Source: Streptomyces tailanensis (lineage in GTDB: Bacteria > Actinomycetota > Actinomycetes > Streptomycetales > Streptomycetaceae). Taken from it: a stretch of 64,000 bases of DNA. Shown piece by piece: positions 8,295-16,235 of this stretch (position 1 is the first letter of the stretch; every line of letters starts with the position of its first letter). The stretch spans positions 62,001-126,000 of the forward strand of contig NZ_VTHJ01000021.1 in the NCBI RefSeq assembly GCF_008386495.1, in the 5' to 3' direction. A model generated the notes under the pieces. The model saw only the letters and a program-made list of their open reading frames with translations. It searched no databases and was not told where the DNA came from. The position numbers and the translations under genes were made by a program.

Positions 8295-9039
8295 GCCCCG
8301 TGAGTCCCGTGAGCCCATGGCCGGGCTCCCGCATGAGCCCATGGCCGGGCTCCGGCTGGCGCTCCAGGAACACCCGGCCGCCGACCTCCACCCACCCGTG
8401 CGGTTGCGGAGCCGTGAGGATCTGTGAGCCCGTGCCCTGGACGATGTTCAGGGCACGGCCCAGTCGCGCGGTCAGCTGCAGCGCGGCCGCGCCGGTGGCC
8501 TCGTCCTCGTCGATGCCGTCGTCGCGGCCGGGAAAGGCCCGCGCGCGGATACGACCCGCCGCCTCGTCCTCCCAGGCCCAGGCATAGATCCCCCCCCAGA
8601 CTCCGTCCGGGGGCACCCCCATCTCGCTTCGCTCGCCGGGCGGCGGCACCTCCAGGTCGTCGACCTCGGCGGAGGAGGCGTACTGGCGGAACGTGCGCGG
8701 CGGGGCCCACTCCGGCAGGGCCTCGATCCAGCTGAACTCCCCGTCCAGCCGGGCCCCGGCCACACCGGCCTCGGTGACCAGTTCGGGCACGTCGAGCAGC
8801 CAGGCGGCGCCGACGCAGGGGTGGCCGGCGAAGGGCAGGCGCAGGGTGGGGGTGTAGATGTCGATGACACCGCGCTCGGGGTCGTCCACGAACACGGTCT
8901 CGCTGAAGCCGAGTTCGGCGGCGAAGGCCTGGCGGTCCTCGCGGTCGGGCAGTACGGATCCCTCGCGTACGACGCCCAGTTCGTTGCCGTATCCGCCACC
9001 GGGCCCGCAGAACACCCGCAGCACGTCGAAGTCAGTCAC
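8284..9039 (-). CDS. PhzF family isomerase/epimerase-like protein
   Basis: A 251-residue protein of the PhzF/DAP-epimerase-like fold. It starts MTDFDVLRVFCGPGGGYGNE (PhzF usually has F-GNP/GN-A here). The family segments are TPTLRLPFAGHPCVGAAWLL and DEDEATGAAALQLTARLGR, with the catalytic Glu expected in the GNELGVV region. A Gly/Pro-rich stretch, GERSEMGVPPDGVWGG, interrupts an otherwise ordinary region and is encoded by an inserted GC-rich repeat. The C-terminus is extended by repeated EPGHGL and LTG units. Substrate unknown. It shares an upstream region with the iron transporter, so it could be iron-regulated. Confidence 0.85.
   Translation of the reverse strand: MTDFDVLRVFCGPGGGYGNELGVVREGSVLPDREDRQAFAAELGFSETVFVDDPERGVIDIYTPTLRLPFAGHPCVGAAWLLDVPELVTEAGVAGARLDGEFSWIEALPEWAPPRTFRQYASSAEVDDLEVPPPGERSEMGVPPDGVWGGIYAWAWEDEAAGRIRARAFPGRDDGIDEDEATGAAALQLTARLGRALNIVQGTGSQILTAPQPHGWVEVGGRVFLERQPEPGHGLMREPGHGLTGLTGLTR
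8291..8356. repeat. tandem repeats at the 3' end of the phzF-like gene
   Basis: Three 9-base units (GTGAGCCCC, GTGAGTCCC, GTGAGCCCA) run into two 24-base units at 8309-8332 and 8333-8356. These differ by two bases near their ends plus one G/A at the start. They encode the LTGLTGLT and EPGHGL repeats on the minus strand and extend the gene into the heme oxygenase stop. Confidence 0.7.
8590..8641. repeat. GC-rich repeat inserted in frame in the phzF-like gene
   Basis: The sequence CCCCCCCCAGACTCCGTCC-GGGGGCACCCCCATC shares the G-run, A/CA, CCCCCAT pattern with the element inside the MFS gene at 2376-2413. It encodes about 16 Gly/Pro-rich residues that I do not expect in PhzF relatives. Here the length keeps the frame open. 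Confidence 0.5.
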
Positions 9040-9105
9040 TCACGCATTGAAGCATCACGCCGACGGCGTCAGCACAGCCCCGCTCCCCTCGGGAGTGCCG
9101 CACCC

Positions 9106-9124
9106 AAGTAAGGCTAACCTAAGC
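9106..9124 (+). promoter_or_regulatory. iron box upstream of the iron/heme transporter
   Basis: AAGTAAGGCTAACCTAAGC reads on the other strand as GCTTAGGTTAGCCTTACTT, a near-consensus DmdR1/DtxR box. It ends 32 bases before the permease GTG and lies 67 bases upstream of the divergent phzF-like gene, so it may control both. Confidence 0.88.
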
Positions 9125-9156
9125 ATTTGCGAGTGCCCGCCCCGGAGAGGAACGAC

Positions 9157-10263
9157 GTGACGGTACTGGAGAAGTCGGCCGAGCCGATGGAGCCGGAGAG
9201 AGCCGACGCCCCTCGTCCCACCACCCCCCGACGCCGCCGCGCCCCCTACCTCCTCACCACCGGTCTCGTCGTCGCCCTCCTCCTCCTGATCCCCGTAGCC
9301 GGGGGACTCGGGGCTTACCCCATCCCCACCGGTGACGTGATCTCCTCCGTCGCCCACCGAATCGGGCTCGGCGGGGCGGAACTCGAACGCGTTCCCGAGT
9401 CGGTGTTGTGGAACGTGCGGTTCCCGCGGATCGTGCTGGCGCTGCTGATCGGCGCCTCGCTCGGGTGCGCGGGCGCGCTGATGCAGGGGATCTTCGGGAA
9501 CCCGCTGGCCGAGCCGAGCGTCATCGGCGTCTCGCTGGGCGCGGCGGTGGGCGCGGTCGCGGCGATCGCGTTCGGGCTCACGTTCCTCGGGAACTGGACG
9601 GTCTCGGTGTTCGCGTTCGTCGCGGGTCTCATCACCGTGTTCGTCGTGTACGGGATGTCGCGGTCGGGCGGCCGTACGGAGGTCGTGACGCTGATCCTCA
9701 CCGGTATCGCGGTGAACGCGTTCGCGGGTGCCACGATCGGGCTGTTCATCTTCCTGGCGGAGGACACCGCGGCCGTCAACCAGATCACCTTCTGGCAGTT
9801 GGGCTCGCTCGCCCAGTCGACCTGGCCGAAGGTGCTGGCCGTGCTGCCGTGCGCCCTGCTGGGGCTGGCCATCGCACCCTTCTACGCCCGCAAACTGGAC
9901 CTCCTGGCCCTGGGTGAGCGTCCGGCGCGGCATCTCGGTGTGGACGTGGAGCGGCTGCGGGTCGTGCTGATCCTGGTCGTCGCGCTGCTGACCGCCGCCG
10001 CGGTGAGCGTGTCGGGGGTCATCGGCTTCATCGGTCTCGTCATTCCGCATCTGTTGCGCATGGCGGCCGGGCCGGGGCACCGGTTCCTGATCCCGGGCAG
10101 CGCGCTCGGCGGTGCGGTGGTGCTGCTGGCGGCGGACCTCGCGGCCCGGACGATCGTCGAGCCGGCCGAGTTGCCGCTCGGGGTGCTCACCGCGCTCATC
10201 GGCAGCCCGTTCTTCTTCTGGCTGCTCCGCAGGACCCGCCGCAAGCAAGGGGGTTGGGCATGA
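9157..10263 (+). CDS. hmuU: FecCD-family iron/heme ABC transporter permease
   Basis: A 368-residue polytopic permease (about 10 helices) of the BtuC/FecCD type that carries iron-siderophore or heme across the membrane with an ATPase partner. Typical motifs are NVRFPRIVLALLIGASLGCA, GALMQGIFGNPLAEP, GVSLGAAVGA and SGVIGFIGLVIPHLLRM. The GTG at 9157 follows GGAGAGGAAC; an in-frame ATG 30 bases earlier has no such site. The stop overlaps the next ATG (ATGA). No substrate-binding protein gene lies beside it. Heme as substrate is inferred from the neighbouring heme oxygenase. Confidence 0.9.
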   Translation: MTVLEKSAEPMEPERADAPRPTTPRRRRAPYLLTTGLVVALLLLIPVAGGLGAYPIPTGDVISSVAHRIGLGGAELERVPESVLWNVRFPRIVLALLIGASLGCAGALMQGIFGNPLAEPSVIGVSLGAAVGAVAAIAFGLTFLGNWTVSVFAFVAGLITVFVVYGMSRSGGRTEVVTLILTGIAVNAFAGATIGLFIFLAEDTAAVNQITFWQLGSLAQSTWPKVLAVLPCALLGLAIAPFYARKLDLLALGERPARHLGVDVERLRVVLILVVALLTAAAVSVSGVIGFIGLVIPHLLRMAAGPGHRFLIPGSALGGAVVLLAADLAARTIVEPAELPLGVLTALIGSPFFFWLLRRTRRKQGGWA

Positions 10264-11135
10264 AGACTGGTCTGAGGGATGTACTGACAGGGTGGCGGTT
10301 CGGGGCGGCCGGGCCCACTCCCCCGCCCCCGTCCGCCCCCGGCGACGTACTGGCCGAGGCGGAGGGGCTACGGGTCCGGCTCGGGTCCCGTGAGGTCCTG
10401 CGCGGTGTCGACGTCGTCGCCCGTGCGGGTGAGGTGCTCGCCCTGGTCGGTCCCAACGGGGCGGGAAAGTCGACCCTGTTGGGCGCCCTGGCCGCCGATC
10501 TGCCGGCCGACGGCGGGGTCGTACGCGTCCACGGGCGCCCGGTGGACGAGTGGTCCGCTCCCGAACTCGCCCTGCGGCGGGCGGTGTTGCCCCAGTCGAC
10601 GGCCCTGTCGTTCCCGTTCACGGTCGAGGAGGTCGTACGGATGGGGCGGGCGCCCTGGGCGCGGCAGCCGGGGGCGTACGAGGCGGAGGACCCCGGCGAC
10701 ACGGACGACGCCGCGGTGGCGGAGGCGATGGCCGTCACGGAGGTCACCGGATTCGCCGCCCGGCCCTTCTCCGCGCTCAGCGGCGGCGAGCGCGCCCGGG
10801 TGGCGCTGGCGCGGGTGCTCGCCCAGCGGGCGCCGCTGCTGATGCTCGACGAGCCGACCGCCGCGCTGGACCTGCGCCATCAGGAGCTGGTACTGCGGGT
10901 GTGCCGGGAGCGGGCGCGGGCCGGGGACGCCGTGGTGGTCGTCCTGCACGACCTCGGACTCGCGGCGGCGTACGCGGACCGGGTGGCGATCCTGCGCGAC
11001 GGGCTGATCGCGGCGGACGGGCCGCCGGCCGAGGTGTTCGAGGGCGGGCTGCTGTCAGAGGTGTACCGGCAGCCGGTCGAGGTGTTCCCGCATCCGAGGA
11101 CGGGCGATGTCCTGATTACACCGAAGCGGGGTTGA
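10260..11135 (+). CDS. hmuV: heme/iron ABC transporter ATP-binding protein
   Basis: A 291-residue ATPase. Walker A is GPNGAGKST, the signature is LSGGERARVALARVL, Walker B is LLMLDEPT and the H-loop is VLHD; Q-loop LPQ lies after RRAVLPQSTAL. It is the partner of the FecCD permease through an ATGA overlap. It has about 30 extra N-terminal residues with a Pro run (PTPPPPSAPG). It should sit on the inner face of the membrane and power import. HmuV rather than FecE is inferred from context. Confidence 0.9.
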   Translation: MKTGLRDVLTGWRFGAAGPTPPPPSAPGDVLAEAEGLRVRLGSREVLRGVDVVARAGEVLALVGPNGAGKSTLLGALAADLPADGGVVRVHGRPVDEWSAPELALRRAVLPQSTALSFPFTVEEVVRMGRAPWARQPGAYEAEDPGDTDDAAVAEAMAVTEVTGFAARPFSALSGGERARVALARVLAQRAPLLMLDEPTAALDLRHQELVLRVCRERARAGDAVVVVLHDLGLAAAYADRVAILRDGLIAADGPPAEVFEGGLLSEVYRQPVEVFPHPRTGDVLITPKRG

Positions 11136-11311
11136 CTGGGGCCGACTTCCTGCCCGACCCGACCGTCCTCCAAGTCACGGTCTGGCTCCTGTATCTGATC
11201 CCGACGCTCGCGCTGCTCCTCGCCCCGGTAGGGTTCGCCTCCGGGAAGGGGAAGGTGAAGATTCCTGATGAGCAGGGTTCGCGGGGTTCGGAGCCCACGA
11301 AGGCTTCGTGA
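11132..11311 (+). CDS. small membrane protein or tail of a lost iron permease
   Basis: A 59-residue frame starting with TTG at 11132 that overlaps the hmuV stop (TTGA). It reads MTGADFLPDPTVLQVTVWLL and YLIPTLALLLAP, one membrane helix, then a basic/polar tail. The sequence looks like the last helix of FTR1/EfeU-type iron permeases, so it could be the remnant of such a gene. It could also be a genuine small coupled protein, since the coupling is intact. It overlaps the next gene by 44 bases. Confidence 0.4.
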   Translation: MTGADFLPDPTVLQVTVWLLYLIPTLALLLAPVGFASGKGKVKIPDEQGSRGSEPTKAS

Positions 11312-12326
11312 GGTTCGGCCGGTTCGTACGCGCGGGAGGTTCCTCGGACTGCGTTCGTACGGCCGTGGCGCGCTGTTGGTCACGGCGGTGACGGCGCTGT
11401 CGTTGACGGCGAGCGGGTGCGTGGTGGTCCGTGGCGACCTGGAGATCGTCGCCACGGCGACGCAGTCGGAGGCCGCCGGTGCGCTGAAGGACTTCACCAC
11501 CGCGTACAACGCGGCGGACAAGGCGTACGACCAGTCCCTGGACGCCGACCGGGTGACCGGTGCCCTCGCCGACATCGACGGCGGCAAGCTCCGCTCCGGC
11601 GCGAAGATCAACCCGAGCGGCAACCCCGACCATGTGCCGCTGGAGTTGACGGACGTCAAGTACACGATCCCGGAGAAGGCGGCGTGGCCGCGCTGGTTCG
11701 TGGCCGACGCCGCCGCCAACAAGGGCAATTCCGGGGACCGTTGGGTGTTCGTGTTCACCCGGGACGGGCTGGACGATCTGTGGGAGGTGTCGTTCCTCAC
11801 GATCGTCGCCGCGGACCAGATGCCCGAGTTCCAGAAGGACGAGGACGGCTTCGCCCAGGTGGTCGCACCCGACGACCCCGCTCTCGCCGTCGCGCCCGCT
11901 CAGCTGCCCGACCGGTACGCGACGTATCTGAAGGAGGACAGCGCCGTCTTCGCGGACGGGCCGTACACCTCCGAGGAGCGCGCGGAGCGCCGGCAGAACG
12001 CGGAACGGCCGGGCATCGTACGCCAGTACATCGACGAGCCCCTGACCAACGGCGACTACGCGCCGGTCGGGCTGCGCACCAAGGACGGCGGGGCGCTGGT
12101 CTTCTTCACCACCCGCCACTACCAGAAGCAGACAGCCGCACAGGGCGTCGACATCCCCGTCAACGACGTGGCCGTCAAGGCGCTGATGGCGGGCGAGCCC
12201 AAGGAGTCGCTGACGCTGGAGTTCGTCTCCAACCAGGCGGTGCTCGATCCGGCGAGTACGGCGGCGGACCAGCAGGTGAAGTTCCTGAGCCAGGTGGGCG
12301 GGCTGACGGGCGCGAAGGGCGAATAG
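11268..12326 (+). CDS. secreted lipoprotein of unknown function
   Basis: A 352-residue protein with a long Arg-rich n-region, a hydrophobic segment and a lipobox (LTASGC, Cys at about residue 51), so it is predicted to be anchored to the outer face of the membrane. The mature part has a hydrophilic alpha/beta appearance (DFTTAYNAADKAYDQSLDAD; ERPGIVRQYIDEPLTNGDY). It resembles Streptomyces lipoproteins now grouped as a DUF, which I cannot name with certainty. It follows the heme/iron ABC genes and might take part in surface iron handling, but nothing in the sequence proves that. Confidence 0.75.
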   Translation: MSRVRGVRSPRRLREVRPVRTRGRFLGLRSYGRGALLVTAVTALSLTASGCVVVRGDLEIVATATQSEAAGALKDFTTAYNAADKAYDQSLDADRVTGALADIDGGKLRSGAKINPSGNPDHVPLELTDVKYTIPEKAAWPRWFVADAAANKGNSGDRWVFVFTRDGLDDLWEVSFLTIVAADQMPEFQKDEDGFAQVVAPDDPALAVAPAQLPDRYATYLKEDSAVFADGPYTSEERAERRQNAERPGIVRQYIDEPLTNGDYAPVGLRTKDGGALVFFTTRHYQKQTAAQGVDIPVNDVAVKALMAGEPKESLTLEFVSNQAVLDPASTAADQQVKFLSQVGGLTGAKGE

Positions 12327-12343
12327 CTCCTGGGAGGGAGCTC

Positions 12344-13102
12344 TCAACCGTGCAGGGGCCAGGCCGTGTTCGTGTGGTCCCGGTCCCGCTCCTCGCCCGC
12401 GTGCCGGGCGCATTCGTCGGTGAGGATCTCCAGGAGGGTCAGCGGGTCCGGCAGCGGGTGCTCGGGGCCCCGTACCCAGTGGACGGCGAGGTCACCGGGG
12501 AGCCGGGCCGGCGGTACGAGGACGTACGAACCGCGGCAGTGCCAACGCAGGCCCGGATGCTCGTCCATGGTCTCTGGGTGGCAGTCCAGCTCGCAGGGCC
12601 ACCACTCGTCCTCGTCCTCGGGCGTACCGCGGGTGAGGGTGAAGAAGAGGAGCCGTCCGTCGTCGGACTCGGACTCCGACTCGGCTACGGGGCCCACCTC
12701 GATGCCGGAGGCGAGCAGCCGCTCCAGGGCCTGACGTCCCGCGCTGAGCGGAACGTCGAGTACGTCGTGGACCATGCCGGTCGCGGTGATGAAGTTGGCC
12801 TGCGGCTGATGCCGGGCCCAGCGCTCGATCTGGGCGCGGTCGGTGGTGGACTGGGTCTGCCACGCGAATGACACCGGGTGCCGGGCGGGGGTGGGACAGC
12901 CGACGCGGTCACAGGAACACCGGTAGCCCGAGGGGTACGCGGCGGGCGCGAGCGGGAGTCCGGCAGCGGCGGCGGCGAGCAGCAGCGTCTCACGGCCGGC
13001 GTCGTCGGCGGTCTCCGGGAGCGGGCGGCCTGTGCGGCGGGCACGCAGCCATTCGGAGATCCTGCCCTGCCGACCGGTCCGGCCGCCGAACGTCGCGCTC
13101 AT
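12344..13102 (-). CDS. Prim-Pol-like (bifunctional DNA primase/polymerase N-terminal domain) protein
   Basis: A 252-residue protein that resembles the Streptomyces family carrying a bifunctional primase/polymerase N-terminal domain. The N-terminal part has a Cys pair region (YRCSCDRVGCPTPARHPVSF) like the zinc-knuckle entry of Prim-Pol proteins, and then WxxxxQANFITATG. The start is the ATG at 13100-13102, after GAGGCGAGGGGAC. No helicase or replication partner is nearby, so a housekeeping or decayed role is possible. The acidic ESESESDDGR stretch is a low-complexity linker. A nested palindrome lies 39 bases upstream. Confidence 0.65.
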   Translation of the reverse strand: MSATFGGRTGRQGRISEWLRARRTGRPLPETADDAGRETLLLAAAAAGLPLAPAAYPSGYRCSCDRVGCPTPARHPVSFAWQTQSTTDRAQIERWARHQPQANFITATGMVHDVLDVPLSAGRQALERLLASGIEVGPVAESESESDDGRLLFFTLTRGTPEDEDEWWPCELDCHPETMDEHPGLRWHCRGSYVLVPPARLPGDLAVHWVRGPEHPLPDPLTLLEILTDECARHAGEERDRDHTNTAWPLHG

Positions 13103-13140
13103 CTGTCCCCTCGCCTCGCTGTGGTGCGGACAGCATGCCT

Positions 13141-13203
13141 CATGGTCCCACCATCCTGCGCTCCGGGTGGCCGGAGCGCCCATCCGGGGTAGGTGGGGCC
13201 ATG
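13141..13203. repeat. nested palindrome upstream of the Prim-Pol-like gene
   Basis: The outer arms CATGGTCCCACC (13141-13152) and GGTGGGGCCATG (13192-13203) pair with one wobble. Inside is a perfect 9-bp stem GCGCTCCGG / CCGGAGCGC with a GTGG loop (13158-13179). It could be a leader hairpin of the minus-strand gene, a cruciform site or a regulator-binding region. Confidence 0.6.
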
Positions 13204-13324
13204 CCGGAGCGGGACAGGGATGGTGGGCTATTGCATGCTTTGGCGGGATTTTCCGTCCACCGCCGAGTACCCTCTGGTCGCTTTGGTCACACTTGCGCGG
13301 GCCCGCTGGGACCGACTCCGGGGC

Positions 13325-13954
13325 TCATCGGGGCGCGAGGCCGTGCAGGGCGTAGTCGACGAGGGTGTCCGTGTAGTCGTACGAGATGGGGCCGGTCCGC
13401 TGGAGCCAGCGCTGGGCCAGGGGTGAGACGAAGAGTTCGAGGGCGATGCGGGGGTCGATGTCCGGGCGTACGGCGCCCGTTTCCTGCGCGGACTTCAACC
13501 GCTGGACGTAGAGCTGGAGTTGGGGTTCAAGGAGCTTGGCGACGAACTCCTCGGTGAGCCGCGCGTCGACGACGCCGGCGGCGGCGAGGGCGCGGGAGGG
13601 GGCCTCGAACTTCGGATCGAGGAGCTCGTCGACGGTGGCACGCAGGACGTTCTTGAGGTCGGCCGCGAGGTCGCCGGTGTCCGGGATCGCGTACTCCTCG
13701 GGCTCCTGCCCCGGTACGGCGACCGCCTCCGCCGCCTGCTCCTGCAGATCGAGGAACGCCTCCAACAGCACGTCCGCCTTGGACGACCACCACCGGTAGA
13801 TCGTCTGCTTGCCGACGCCCGCGCGGGCCGCGATGCCCTCGATGGTCGCCTTCTGGTAGCCGGCCTCGCTGACGAGGGAGAGGGCGGCGTCGTAGATGGC
13901 GCGGCGGGACTTCTCGCTGCGGCGGGTGGAGTCGGGGGCGGTCTTTTTGGCCAT
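13325..13954 (-). CDS. TetR family transcriptional regulator
   Basis: A 209-residue repressor-type protein. The N-terminal HTH reads ATIEGIAARAGVGKQTIYRW (about residues 36-55), and the C-terminal ligand domain is of the TetR_C type common in Streptomyces. It is divergent from the small DUF6243 gene; a 13-base palindrome between them (13977-13989) is a likely operator for self-control. Ligand and other targets are unknown. Confidence 0.9.
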   Translation of the reverse strand: MAKKTAPDSTRRSEKSRRAIYDAALSLVSEAGYQKATIEGIAARAGVGKQTIYRWWSSKADVLLEAFLDLQEQAAEAVAVPGQEPEEYAIPDTGDLAADLKNVLRATVDELLDPKFEAPSRALAAAGVVDARLTEEFVAKLLEPQLQLYVQRLKSAQETGAVRPDIDPRIALELFVSPLAQRWLQRTGPISYDYTDTLVDYALHGLAPR

Positions 13955-13976
13955 GCCCCGAATTTATCAGTTGACA

Positions 13977-13989
13977 AGACGGTCCGTCT
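13977..13989. promoter_or_regulatory. probable TetR operator
   Basis: AGACGGTCCGTCT is a 6-1-6 perfect palindrome, directly after TTGACA (13971-13976). It lies 23 bases from the TetR start and 63 bases from the DUF6243 start, a typical place for autoregulation and for control of the divergent gene. Confidence 0.6.
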
Positions 13990-14051
13990 CGCCTGACAGT
14001 GGGGAGGCCGAATTACGAGACGAACCGTATCGTCACGGGAGGAGACTTCCC

Positions 14052-14261
14052 ATGTCCCGAGGTGGAGCCGGAAACATGCTGGGAGTGGGCGGCGCCCGCA
14101 AGAACCTCGGCCGCAAGGCCCTGCGCGGCGGCGACCCGAACGGCCGCGTCGGCGGCGGCCTCGACCCCCAGGCTCAGAAGCGCGAACTACTGCGCAAACT
14201 CCAGGAGAAACGACAGCAAGGGCGTACGACCACGGGAGGCACGACCGGCGAGACGTCTTGA
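14052..14261 (+). CDS. DUF6243 family small protein
   Basis: A 69-residue basic, Gly/Arg-rich protein (MSRGGAGNMLGVGGARKNLG ... LLRKLQEKRQQGR). This N-terminal pattern is characteristic of DUF6243, a small Streptomyces family without known function. The ATG at 14052 follows GGGAGGAGAC. It is divergent from the TetR gene and may be its target. Confidence 0.8.
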   Translation: MSRGGAGNMLGVGGARKNLGRKALRGGDPNGRVGGGLDPQAQKRELLRKLQEKRQQGRTTTGGTTGETS

Positions 14262-14275
14262 ACGGACCTGCCGGT

Positions 14276-14749
14276 CTACTCGTCCAGTTCCAGTACGCCC
14301 ACCGTCTGGCCGCCGCTGGTCTCGCCCGTCAGGCGGAAGCCGAGGCCGAGGTAGAAGCGTTCCGGGCCGTCGGGGCCGGGGTGCCAGGTGACGAAGAGTC
14401 GGTTGCCGCCGCGGCGGCGGATCTCGGCGGCGACGGATTCCACGGCGAAACGGCCGTACCCCCGGCCCTGTTCGTCGGCGGCGATGCTGAGCCGCCACAG
14501 CCCGGAACGGATGTCGGTGCCGCTGCCGTCGCCCTTCCAGTCGATGTCGAGGAAGGCCATGAGGAAGCCGACGGCGCGGTCGCCGTCCCGGATGAGGCGG
14601 GGCCAGGCGACGCCGGGGCGGACGTACGCCTCGGCGAGGGACTGCGCGACCGGTTCGACCAGATGTTCCTGGTCGGGGCGGATGCGGACGTCGAGCGCGG
14701 TGTCGAGGTTGGCGGGGGTTATCTCTTCGAGGTACGGCGTGGTGGACAT
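14276..14749 (-). CDS. GNAT family N-acetyltransferase
   Basis: A 157-residue single-domain acetyltransferase. The central segment GLWRLSIAADEQGRGYGRFA is the GNAT motif A (Q/R-x-x-G-x-G/A) that binds the CoA pyrophosphate, and FYLGLGFRLTGE is the usual C-terminal strand and helix. It resembles the PaiA/spermidine-acetyltransferase-like group in Streptomyces, but the acceptor is not determined. It is convergent with the DUF6243 gene. Confidence 0.85.
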   Translation of the reverse strand: MSTTPYLEEITPANLDTALDVRIRPDQEHLVEPVAQSLAEAYVRPGVAWPRLIRDGDRAVGFLMAFLDIDWKGDGSGTDIRSGLWRLSIAADEQGRGYGRFAVESVAAEIRRRGGNRLFVTWHPGPDGPERFYLGLGFRLTGETSGGQTVGVLELDE

Positions 14750-14794
14750 ACCTGATCACATATCGGGTGCCGGGGTGGTCTGCGCAACCGGTTT

Positions 14795-15802
14795 TCAGGC
14801 GTGCTCGGCCGGCGGCCAGGCATCGCCCCAGTCCGCGTCCCGGGCCGCCTTGTAGAGGAGGCCATGACGCTTGGTGACCGTGGTACGGGCGAGCGCGGGT
14901 CCCACGGTGTCGTCGATGCCCTCGCAGAGGTCGAGCAGGACCTGGCCCTTGCGGATCTGCGGTTTGCGTACGACGCGGGAGGGGGCCGGGGTCGGTGGGA
15001 AGCGGGTGGCGGCGACGTAGCTGAACTTCTCGTCCTCGTACGCCAGGGAGCCGCCCTTGATCTGGCGGTGCAGGGAGGAACGGCTGACCCGGGCGGAGAA
15101 GTGGCACCAGTCCTCGCCGGGGACTATGGGGCAGGCGGCGCTGTGCGGGCAGGGGGCGGCGATGTGGAAACCGGCGGCGATGAGGCGGTCGCGGGCCTCG
15201 ATGACGCGGGTGTAGCCGTCGGGGGTGCCGGGCTCGATGATCACGACGGCCTGGGCGGCGGTCGCGGCGGCGTCGACCACGGCGGCGCGGTCGGCGTCGG
15301 TCAGCTCGCCGAGAACGTACGAGACGGTGATGAGATCAGTGCTCTCGATCGTGAGCGCCGATCCGATACGAGAGCGCTGCCACTCGGCGGCCTTCAGCTC
15401 CGGGTTCGCGGCGGCGATCTCCCGCCCCAGCGCCAGCGCCGGCTCCGCCCAGTCGAGCACCGTCACCGGCCGCCCGCCCGCCCAGGTCGCGTTCACCGCC
15501 CAGGTCGCCGCGCCCGTACCGCCCCCGACATCCACATGACTACTGGGCACCCACCCGGGCACCGCCGCCGCGAACGCCTCCAACGCCGAGCACACCGCCC
15601 CGAACGTCGCCGGCATCCGATACGCCGCGTACGCCACCACGTCCGACCGGTCCCGCAACACCGGCGCATCCGTCGGCGTCCGCCCCCGATAGTTCACAAT
15701 CAGCCGCTCCACCGCCTGCACGGCCGCCTTCGGCGGCAGCCCGTCGAGGAGGGCGGCGAGGGCGGCACGGAGGGTGTCGGCGGCGGGAAGGGGGGCGTTC
15801 AC
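14795..15802 (-). CDS. Rsm22-like ribosomal small-subunit methyltransferase family protein
   Basis: A 335-residue class I SAM-dependent methyltransferase-fold protein of the Rsm22/METTL17 family. SAM motif I is VDVGGGTGAATWAV and the motif II/III region is VTVLDWAEPALALGRE. The family Cys cluster is CPHSAACPIVPGEDWCHFSA, followed by R.SSLHRQIKGG. By family knowledge it associates with the small ribosomal subunit during assembly; catalysis is unproven. The GTG at 15800-15802 is used as start. It lies 34 bases downstream of the vapC-like gene on the same strand. Confidence 0.85.
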   Translation of the reverse strand: MNAPLPAADTLRAALAALLDGLPPKAAVQAVERLIVNYRGRTPTDAPVLRDRSDVVAYAAYRMPATFGAVCSALEAFAAAVPGWVPSSHVDVGGGTGAATWAVNATWAGGRPVTVLDWAEPALALGREIAAANPELKAAEWQRSRIGSALTIESTDLITVSYVLGELTDADRAAVVDAAATAAQAVVIIEPGTPDGYTRVIEARDRLIAAGFHIAAPCPHSAACPIVPGEDWCHFSARVSRSSLHRQIKGGSLAYEDEKFSYVAATRFPPTPAPSRVVRKPQIRKGQVLLDLCEGIDDTVGPALARTTVTKRHGLLYKAARDADWGDAWPPAEHA

Positions 15803-15836
15803 GTGGTGATTGTATGGGCGACCCGCGACGCCGGAA

Positions 15837-16235
15837 TCAGACCTTCTCCGCCACCACGCGCGGATGGTCGACGAGGAGCATGTCGATGTCCTCCGCGTCG
15901 GAGGTCAGGATGGTCACCCGGCCCGGTTGCTGCACCGCGGTCGCGCACAGCATGGCGTCGATGGCGTACTTGTGGCCATGCAGTCCCGCGCCTCGCAGAA
16001 GGGCGGCCGCGGACTGTGCGACGGCCTGCGAGACCGGCTCCACCCGGAGCCTCGACAGCGTCCACCTCAGCGCGGCGTCATTGATCCGGGGATGGATGAC
16101 CTCGACCAGCACCGCGGCGGAGGTGAGCACGGGCAGGTCCGCCGCACGGGCCGCCGTCAGCCACTCGTGCACCTCGCGGTCCCTTTGTACGGCTTTCGCG
16201 AGTCCCTCGCTGTCGAGTACCAACGCGCCGCTCAC
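15837..16235 (-). CDS. PIN-domain toxin (VapC-like)
   Basis: A 132-residue PIN-fold RNase. Acidic residues typical of the active site are visible: Asp in ALVLDSEGLAK, Glu in AAVLVEVIHPR, and Asp in HKYAIDAMLCATA and LTSDAEDID. The predicted role is Mg-dependent cleavage of RNA, held in check by the upstream antitoxin gene. It overlaps the antitoxin by 4 bases (ATGA), the normal toxin-antitoxin arrangement. Confidence 0.85.
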   Translation of the reverse strand: MSGALVLDSEGLAKAVQRDREVHEWLTAARAADLPVLTSAAVLVEVIHPRINDAALRWTLSRLRVEPVSQAVAQSAAALLRGAGLHGHKYAIDAMLCATAVQQPGRVTILTSDAEDIDMLLVDHPRVVAEKV

